DNA from: Desulfobacterales bacterium
GTDB taxonomy: Bacteria > Desulfobacterota > Desulfobacteria > Desulfobacterales > SpSt-501
DNA: 5,658 nucleotides
Direction of reading: 5' to 3'
NCBI GenBank assembly: GCA_025454275.1
Contig: JALOOS010000161.1
Span: forward strand, 1-5,658
Positions 1-4,204 of the stretch are shown in pieces. Every line of letters starts with the position of its first letter. Within the stretch, counting starts at the first letter, position 1. The notes beneath the pieces were generated by a model that saw only the letters and a list, made by a program, of their open reading frames with translations, did not search any database and was not told the DNA's origin. The translations under genes and the position numbers were made by a program.

Positions 1-260
1 GTCAGAACCGGGACGAAGGCCGATCCCAGGCTTCCCTCCCCGAGCAGGCGCCGGAACAGGTTCGGAATGCGGAAAGCGGCCAGGAAGGCGTCTGCACCGA
101 AGCCGGTGCCGAACACCCAGGCCAGAGCGGCATCCCGCAGGAAACCGAGCACGCGGCTCGCCACGGTCGCCGCCGCCACGGTGCCGGCCGCACGGGTAAG
201 TCGGATCGTCTCGGCCGCGGCGCCGGCCGCTGAATGGAGGCGAGGGTCGGGTAAGGTCAA
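1..260 (-). CDS. murJ: MurJ/MviN lipid II flippase, N-terminal fragment
   Basis: This is the N-terminal part of a MurJ (MviN) family integral membrane flippase, which moves lipid II across the inner membrane for peptidoglycan synthesis. About 86 codons are visible and the left edge cuts the gene. The translation contains the family's opening signature: ETIRLTRAAG, then SRVLGFLRDAALAWVFGTG, GADAFLAAFRIPNLFRR and GEGSLGSAFVPVL. It aligns by eye with the start of E. coli MurJ, and the arginines in SRVLGFLRD and NLFRR correspond to residues known to be needed for flippase function. The start is uncertain. The frame has no ATG after the in-frame TGA at 281-279. TTG at 260-258 gives a plausible short leader but no clear Shine-Dalgarno, and GTG at 179-177 would cut into the conserved region. 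The gene is divergent from rpsT, an arrangement I believe is common in deltaproteobacteria. The identity is firm; the start is not. Confidence 0.88.
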   Translation of the reverse strand, partial: MTLPDPRLHSAAGAAAETIRLTRAAGTVAAATVASRVLGFLRDAALAWVFGTGFGADAFLAAFRIPNLFRRLLGEGSLGSAFVPVL

Positions 261-270
261 AAGAAATCGC

Positions 271-299
271 TTGACAGCTCAGTATGGATTGACTAAATG
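271..299 (+). promoter_or_regulatory. Predicted sigma70-type promoter for rpsT
   Basis: A perfect -35 hexamer TTGACA (271-276) is followed after 17 bases by TAAATG (294-299), a weak -10 match. Transcription would begin near 306, giving an rpsT leader of roughly 30 bases that contains the Shine-Dalgarno. The perfect -35, ideal spacing and position just upstream of a ribosomal protein gene support the call. The -10 is poor, so the exact start site is inferred. Confidence 0.55.
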
Positions 300-302
300 G
301 CT

Positions 303-317
303 AATTTTAACAAAATT
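303..317. promoter_or_regulatory. AT-rich palindrome at the rpsT start-site region
   Basis: AATTTT (303-308) and AAAATT (312-317) form a perfect 6-bp inverted repeat around AAC. It lies immediately downstream of the predicted -10, across the expected transcription start. Most of the left arm would therefore fall at or before the RNA 5' end, which suits a DNA operator or open-complex element better than an RNA hairpin. Function is inferred, and a chance AT-rich palindrome is possible. Confidence 0.3.
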
Positions 318-323
318 GTGCGA

Positions 324-329
324 AAGGAG
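324..329 (+). promoter_or_regulatory. Shine-Dalgarno of rpsT, decides the TTG start
   Basis: AAGGAG lies 8 bases upstream of the TTG at 338-340. This near-perfect site at good spacing fixes the rare start codon. The next residues, ANHKSAIKRARQ, are the standard S20 N-terminus, and there is no ATG or GTG alternative nearby in frame. Confidence 0.85.
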
Positions 330-337
330 CAACCGGC

Positions 338-598
338 TTGGCCAACCACAAATCCGCCATCAAACGCGCCCGCCAGAGCGAGGAGCGGCGCCTGCGCAAT
401 CGCGCCAGTAAAACCCAGGTGAAGAACGTCGTCAAGCGCGTGCGCCTCGCCGTCGCCGGCGGTGCGGCCGCCCCGAAGGAGTTGGATCTCGCCAAATCCG
501 TCATCGCCAAGGCGACCAAGAAGGGCGCCCTGCACAAGCGCACCGCCGCGCGCAAGATTTCACGCCTGTCGCGCCTGATGAACAAAAAGTCCGCGTAG
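338..598 (+). CDS. rpsT: 30S ribosomal protein S20
   Basis: S20 is a small basic protein that binds 16S rRNA early in assembly of the small ribosomal subunit. The product has 86 residues, against 87 in E. coli. It begins with the family hallmark ANHKSAIKRARQSE, is lysine/arginine-rich throughout, and ends in a basic helix with GALHKRTAARKISRLSRLMNK, typical of S20. The start is TTG, supported by AAGGAG 8 bases upstream. A UUG start is also used by E. coli rpsT, where it is linked to translational autoregulation by S20; the same control here is an inference. The gene is monocistronic in this window, divergent from murJ and convergent with lptE, with a hairpin after its stop. Confidence 0.97.
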   Translation: MANHKSAIKRARQSEERRLRNRASKTQVKNVVKRVRLAVAGGAAAPKELDLAKSVIAKATKKGALHKRTAARKISRLSRLMNKKSA

Positions 599-628
599 TC
601 CCCCCGACCGCGCACCGCCATCCTACCG

Positions 629-670
629 ATCACCGGTACCGCCGTTCTCACCGAGGTGGTCACCGGTGAT
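629..670. terminator. Long hairpin between convergent rpsT and lptE
   Basis: ATCACCGGT (629-637) pairs perfectly with ACCGGTGAT (662-670). An inner ACCGCC (638-643) pairs with GGTGGT (655-660) through one G-U pair, with C661 as a single-base bulge. This makes about 15 pairs around an 11-base loop. It sits wholly between the rpsT stop (598) and the lptE stop (675), so it would fold in transcripts from either side. No T-tract follows on either strand, so it is not a canonical intrinsic terminator. It may act as a bidirectional 3'-end or RNA-stabilising hairpin. Confidence 0.55.
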
Positions 671-674
671 TCCG

Positions 675-1145
675 TCAGAACTCGTCGATGAGCCGGCTGT
701 AGATCCGTTCGGCCAGACGCCTGGCCACGAGGGCCGACGCCGCACGCTGCAGGTCGGCGTTGGCGAACGTGTCGCCCGTCACCCGGAAGGTCTCACTGTC
801 GGTCAGGTTTTTGACCGCCCAGGCGACCTTCCCCTCGGGCCGGACCAGCTGCACATCCAGGGTCAACGTGACCCGTCGCTCCCCGGAGACGTCCCGGCCG
901 CGGGAGGATATGGTCTGGACCTGCAGCGACCGGATCACCCCCTGCAGGGTGACGCTCGCCTCGGCCGCGCTGGCTGCCAGCGCGGAGCGGTTGCGCTGGG
1001 TGAACTCGACGACGACGGCGTTGGTGAAGATGGGCTCGAGGCCGGCCGGAATCGTGCCGGCGCTCTGGAACCGGTAGCCGCAGCCTCCGATCGCCAGGAG
1101 CAGCCCGCAGACGACGAGCAGCATTTTCCGTTCGAACCCGAACAT
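675..1145 (-). CDS. lptE: LPS-assembly lipoprotein LptE
   Basis: LptE is the outer-membrane lipoprotein that plugs and helps assemble the LptD barrel, the last step of lipopolysaccharide export. From the ATG at 1145 the product has 156 residues. A short charged start (MFGFERK) and hydrophobic core (MLLVVCGLLLAIGG) lead to the lipidated Cys22. The following CGYRF matches the CGY(H/R) motif of LptE proteins. The rest resembles the family's alpha/beta fold: an IPAGLEPIFT region, RVTLTLDVQL strands and a C-terminal helix ending RRLAERIYSRLIDEF. The frame stays open to an ATG at 1184 and a GTG at 1160. I prefer 1145 because it gives a normal 21-residue signal peptide, although no start has a well-placed ribosome binding site. 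The gene lies downstream of leuS on the same strand, the classical LptE context. E. coli LptE is longer (193 residues), and sequence identity in this family is low. Confidence 0.85.
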   Translation of the reverse strand: MFGFERKMLLVVCGLLLAIGGCGYRFQSAGTIPAGLEPIFTNAVVVEFTQRNRSALAASAAEASVTLQGVIRSLQVQTISSRGRDVSGERRVTLTLDVQLVRPEGKVAWAVKNLTDSETFRVTGDTFANADLQRAASALVARRLAERIYSRLIDEF

Positions 1146-1211
1146 GGTCAGATTTTGCACCTTTCGTTCCCGGCGCACAGGCATCCGTGCCGCCCCGGCT
1201 GGAGCTGGACT

Positions 1212-1353
1212 GTGCCCATCCAGAAAGGGTGGATTACGGCCCCGGCCAAGGCCGCAGCGATGTCGCCACCGCAGGCGGTGTGGAACACCGTTGAGGATGG
1301 CGACGAGCGAGAACGCCGGCCCGGGCCGTAAGACGCCGTTTCTGGATGGGCAC
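1212..1353. repeat. 142-bp imperfect inverted repeat (MITE-like or structured RNA)
   Basis: The outer 15 bases are a perfect inverted repeat: GTGCCCATCCAGAAA (1212-1226) against TTTCTGGATGGGCAC (1339-1353). Pairing continues inward across 36-base arms (1212-1247 with 1318-1353), with 31 Watson-Crick pairs and five mismatched positions. Further in, GTCGCCA (1262-1268) pairs with TGGCGAC (1298-1304), and the apex holds CGGTGT/ACACCG (1276-1281/1285-1290). The element nearly fills the lptE-leuS gap, and its right arm touches the last base of the leuS stop codon (1355-1353). It contains no convincing gene. A small non-autonomous mobile element or a long intergenic RNA hairpin are the main explanations. 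No clear target-site duplication is visible beyond a 3-base ACT at each boundary, one copy of which overlaps the arm. Confidence 0.75.
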
Positions 1354-3944
1354 TAGATCACGATGTTGACAAGCTTATTCCTGACCACGATCACCTTCTT
1401 CACCGGCCGGCCCTGGATGAATTTCTGAATGTTCTCGTCGGCGAGCGCCTGCGCGCGAAGCGCATCGTCTTCGAGACCGGCCGGCAGGCTCAGGCGGCTG
1501 CGCAGTTTACCGTTCACCTGGATCACGATCAGGGCCGTCACCTGCTCGATCGCCTCCTCGCGCCAGACGGGCCACGCCGCACGCAGCAGGCTCTCCTTTT
1601 TCCCCAGCCGCGACCAGAGCTCTTCGGCGATGTGCGGCACGATCGGAGCCAGGAGGAGGGTGACGGATTCGAGCGCCAGGCGCATCACGGCCGTCCGGTG
1701 CGGCCGGTCCGGCGCGCGGGTGACGAGTGCCAGATCATTCAACAGCTCCATCACGGCGGAGATGGCCGTATTGAAGTGAAACCGCTCCTCGATATCGCGG
1801 GTCACCTTGCGGATGGTCTGGTGGATCTTGCGCAGCAGCGGCCGCAGCTCCTCCTCCAACGCCTCCGGCGGCCCGTCGTAGGGGCCCACCGCCCGCACCG
1901 CCTCCATCCACTCCGCCGCCAGGCGCCAGACGCGGTTCAGGAAGCGGAAGCTGCCCTCCACCCCCTGCTCGCTCCATTCGAGGTCCTTCTCGGGCGGCGC
2001 GGCGAAGAGGCAGAAGAGCCGGGTCGTGTCGGCCCCGTAGCGGTCAAGGAGGGTGGTGGGATCGATCACGTTGCGCTTGGACTTGGACATCTTCTCCACC
2101 CGGCCCACCTGCACCGGCCGGCCGCAGTGAGTGCACTGCCTCTCTCCGGAGGGGCCGGAAGCGGCATCGGCCGGAAAAAGGTACCCGTGCTCGGGGCAGG
2201 CCAGGGTCTCCTTGCACACCATGCCCTGGGTGAGCAGCCGCGTAAAGGGCTCCTTGAAATCGACCAGGCCCTCGTCCTTCAGCACCCGCGTGTAGAAGCG
2301 CGAGTAGAGCAGGTGCAGGATCGCATGCTCCACCCCGCCGATGTACTGGTCGACCGGCATCCAGTACGCCACCGCCTGCGGGTCGAACATCCGCCGGTCG
2401 CAGTCCGGGCTGCAGAAGCGCTCGAAGTACCAGGAGGATTCGACGAAGGTGTCCATCGTGTCGGTCTCGCGCCGCGCCGCGCCGCCGCAGGCGGGGCAGT
2501 CGACCGCGACGAAGGCGGGAAGCTCCGGCAGCGGCGAGCGGCCGTCCGGCAGGAGATCGGCATCCTCGGGCAGCACGACCGGCAGGTCGTTTTCGGGAAC
2601 CGGCACCACCCCGCATCGGCTGCAGTGGATCACGGGGATCGGCGCCCCCCAGTACCGCTGGCGCGAGATCCCCCAGTCGCGCAGACGAAAGCTCACCGCG
2701 CGCCGGCCGAGGGACTCCCGTTCGAGGCGGTCGGCGATCGCCTCTTTGGCGGCGGTGTTGGGCTGGCCGTCGAAGGGGGCGGAGTTCACCATGACCCCCT
2801 CCCCGGCGTAGGCCTCGGTCATGGCGGCCGGATCGAGCGGGTGATCCGGCGGCATCACCACCACGATGATCTCAAGCCCGTATTTTTTGGCAAACTCGAA
2901 GTCGCGCTGGTCGTGGGCCGGCACCGACATGACGGCGCCGGTGCCGTACTCCATCAGGGCGAAATTGGCGGTGTAGACAGGCATGCGCCGCCCGGAAAGG
3001 GGGTTGAGGCAGTAGGCGCCCGTGAAGACCCCCTCCTTCTCGTAGCCTTCCAGCGCCCGGTCGGAGCGGTCCTGGCGCGAGATCCGCTCGACGAACTCCG
3101 TCACCGCCGCCTCCTCCGGGCGGCCCCGGCAGAGCTCCGGCACCAGCGGGTGCTCGGGCGCCAGGCACATGAAGGTGGCGCCGTAGACCGTGTCCTGGCG
3201 GGTCGTGAAGACCGCAATCACCCCCTGCCCGCCTTCGATCGGAAACCGGATCTCGGCCCCGGTGCTGCGCCCGATCCAGTTCTTCTGCATGGTGATGACC
3301 TTTTCGGGCCAGCCGGGCAGCTCGTCGCAGTAGGCCAGCAGCTCCTCGGCATAGCGGGTGATGCGGAAGAACCACTGCCAGAGCTTTTTCTGGCGCACGG
3401 GCTTCCCGCAGCGCCAGCAGGCGCCGGCCTCCACCTGTTCGTTGGCGAGGACGGTCTGGCAGGGGTCGCACCAGTTGACGTAAGACTCCTTGCGGAAGGC
3501 AAGCCCCTTCTCCAGCATCCGCAGAAAGAGCCACTGCTCCCAGCGGTAGTAATCCGGCCTGCAGGTGGCAAGCTCCCGCTGCCAGTCGTAGCTGAAGCCC
3601 AGCCGCTTCAGCTGGGCGCGCATGGTGTCGATGTTGGCATAGGTCCAGCGCGCCGGGTGGGTCCGGTGGGCGATGGCGGCGTTTTCCGCCGGCATGCCGA
3701 AGGCGTCCCACCCCATGGGGTGCAGGACGTTGAAGCCGCGCATGCGCTTGTAGCGCGCCACGACATCGCCGATCGTGTAGTTGCGGACGTGGCCCATGTG
3801 GATGTTCCCCGAGGGGTAGGGAAACATCTCCAGGAGGTAATACTTGGGGCGGCCGGGCTCCTCCGTGACCCGGAAGAGGTTCTGCTCCTGCCACCGGCGC
3901 TGCCAGGCGGGTTCGATGGCCTTGGGATCATACCTGTCGTCCAT
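1353..3944 (-). CDS. leuS: Leucyl-tRNA synthetase
   Basis: LeuS is a cytoplasmic class I aminoacyl-tRNA synthetase that charges tRNA-Leu with leucine using ATP. The product has 863 residues (E. coli 860). The HIGH-type motif is HMGH (49-52) within FPYPSGNIHMGHVRNY, and the KMSKS motif is at 618-622. The CP1 editing domain has Thr252 (RQDTVYGATF) and Asp345 (VPAHDQRDFEF), matching the E. coli proofreading residues. Cysteine pairs 159/162 and 176/179 form the zinc module, and a second set lies at 441/444 and 483/486. The segment before KMSKS carries Cys583, Cys604 and Cys607. The tRNA-binding helical domain and a C-terminal domain ending VRNKLVNIVI complete the protein. The start is ATG 3944, because MDDRYDPKAIEPAWQRRW is the family N-terminus; the frame is open to 4115 but that part is low-complexity. 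AAGGGA (3963-3958) lies 13 bases upstream, rather far. lptE follows downstream. Confidence 0.98.
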   Translation of the reverse strand: MDDRYDPKAIEPAWQRRWQEQNLFRVTEEPGRPKYYLLEMFPYPSGNIHMGHVRNYTIGDVVARYKRMRGFNVLHPMGWDAFGMPAENAAIAHRTHPARWTYANIDTMRAQLKRLGFSYDWQRELATCRPDYYRWEQWLFLRMLEKGLAFRKESYVNWCDPCQTVLANEQVEAGACWRCGKPVRQKKLWQWFFRITRYAEELLAYCDELPGWPEKVITMQKNWIGRSTGAEIRFPIEGGQGVIAVFTTRQDTVYGATFMCLAPEHPLVPELCRGRPEEAAVTEFVERISRQDRSDRALEGYEKEGVFTGAYCLNPLSGRRMPVYTANFALMEYGTGAVMSVPAHDQRDFEFAKKYGLEIIVVVMPPDHPLDPAAMTEAYAGEGVMVNSAPFDGQPNTAAKEAIADRLERESLGRRAVSFRLRDWGISRQRYWGAPIPVIHCSRCGVVPVPENDLPVVLPEDADLLPDGRSPLPELPAFVAVDCPACGGAARRETDTMDTFVESSWYFERFCSPDCDRRMFDPQAVAYWMPVDQYIGGVEHAILHLLYSRFYTRVLKDEGLVDFKEPFTRLLTQGMVCKETLACPEHGYLFPADAASGPSGERQCTHCGRPVQVGRVEKMSKSKRNVIDPTTLLDRYGADTTRLFCLFAAPPEKDLEWSEQGVEGSFRFLNRVWRLAAEWMEAVRAVGPYDGPPEALEEELRPLLRKIHQTIRKVTRDIEERFHFNTAISAVMELLNDLALVTRAPDRPHRTAVMRLALESVTLLLAPIVPHIAEELWSRLGKKESLLRAAWPVWREEAIEQVTALIVIQVNGKLRSRLSLPAGLEDDALRAQALADENIQKFIQGRPVKKVIVVRNKLVNIVI

Positions 3945-3995
3945 GGGCGCTGCGCGGTCCCTTCTGATCTCTGTAAATGGCCGGAGGGCTGCAAA

Positions 3996-4063
3996 CGAAC
4001 CGGCGGTTGATAAAAGAGAATTTGTGCCATAAGATGGCCTGCAGTGCAAGCCCGAACCGGCGG
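3996..4063. repeat. Pair of 11-bp direct repeats in the leuS/ribonuclease intergenic region
   Basis: CGAACCGGCGG occurs at 3996-4006 and again at 4053-4063, 57 bases apart. The first copy overlaps a small palindrome, AACCG-G-CGGTT (3998-4008). The second runs into a tract of five CGG triplets (4058-4072). On the leuS strand these lie about 50-120 bases upstream of its ATG. They could be regulator sites for either divergent gene, but the low-complexity CGG content makes chance similarity plausible. Confidence 0.35.
4007..4035 (+). promoter_or_regulatory. Predicted sigma70-type promoter for the RNase E/G gene
   Basis: TTGATA (4007-4012, 5 of 6 to consensus) and TAAGAT (4030-4035, 4 of 6) are separated by exactly 17 bases. 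Transcription would start near 4042, giving a leader of about 160 bases before the ATG at 4205. This is the best plus-strand promoter candidate I could find in the divergent region. I found no comparably good candidate for leuS on the other strand. Confidence 0.5.
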
Positions 4064-4078
4064 CGGCGGCGGACGGCT

Positions 4079-4098
4079 CCCGGGCACCGCTGCCGGGG
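4079..4098 (+). other. GC-rich stem-loop in the ribonuclease leader
   Basis: CCCGGGCA (4079-4086) pairs with TGCCGGGG (4091-4098) at 7 of 8 positions around the tetraloop CCGC. No T-run follows: the next bases are CATGCGGGAG. It is therefore a leader hairpin rather than an intrinsic terminator. It would lie about 40 bases from the predicted RNA 5' end. Confidence 0.4.
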
Positions 4099-4167
4099 CA
4101 TGCGGGAGAAATCAATTGACTTGTCCCTGCCGATCACCTAAGGAAGCAGCACCGTGCCATCACGAAC

Positions 4168-4189
4168 ACTCTGAATTGATTGACAGAGT
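4168..4189 (+). promoter_or_regulatory. Stem-loop just before the ribonuclease ribosome binding site
   Basis: ACTCTG (4168-4173) pairs perfectly with CAGAGT (4184-4189) around a 10-base AU-rich loop. The stem ends one base before the Shine-Dalgarno-like GAGGT (4191-4195). AU-rich single-stranded segments next to hairpins are the kind of site RNase E cleaves, and E. coli rne is autoregulated through its 5' leader. A similar role here is inferred, not shown. Confidence 0.35.
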
Positions 4190-4190
4190 T

Positions 4191-4195
4191 GAGGT
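4191..4195 (+). promoter_or_regulatory. Ribosome binding site of the RNase E/G gene
   Basis: GAGGT, preceded by TT, lies 9 bases upstream of the ATG at 4205. It supports that start, which yields SHKILINAIDPGEVRVA, the expected Rne/Rng N-terminus. Confidence 0.65.
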
Positions 4196-4204
4196 AATTG
4201 CCGC

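Noticed and set aside
666..1331. A 221-codon plus-strand frame opposite lptE and across the inverted repeat
   Set aside because: It overlaps lptE antisense, has low-complexity Pro/Gly/Arg-rich composition, and lacks a ribosome binding site or family motif.
3953..3966. T-box-like sequence (GGGACCGCG) just upstream of leuS on the minus strand
   Set aside because: It matches the end of the T-box consensus, but the U that pairs with the tRNA acceptor end is replaced. It lies within 25 bases of the ATG with no terminator, and I could not see a stem I/specifier structure.
1632..4010. A 792-codon open frame on the plus strand opposite leuS
   Set aside because: It is antisense to a fully conserved leuS, is rich in His/Gly/Val/Ala with no family motif, and arises from the GC-rich codon pattern of the real gene.
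3945..4115. A 57-residue N-terminal extension of LeuRS
   Set aside because: The open frame continues upstream of ATG 3944, but the residues resemble no LeuRS. The family N-terminus starts at MDDRYDPKAIEPAW, and the extension would overlap the likely leader.
4116..4144. TTGACT-N17-TAAGGA as an alternative ribonuclease promoter
   Set aside because: The -10 matches only two of six positions; TTGATA-N17-TAAGAT at 4007-4035 is clearly better.
4180..4185. A perfect TTGACA upstream of the ribonuclease start codon
   Set aside because: With normal spacing its -10 would fall on or past the ATG at 4205, so it cannot drive the full gene from this start.
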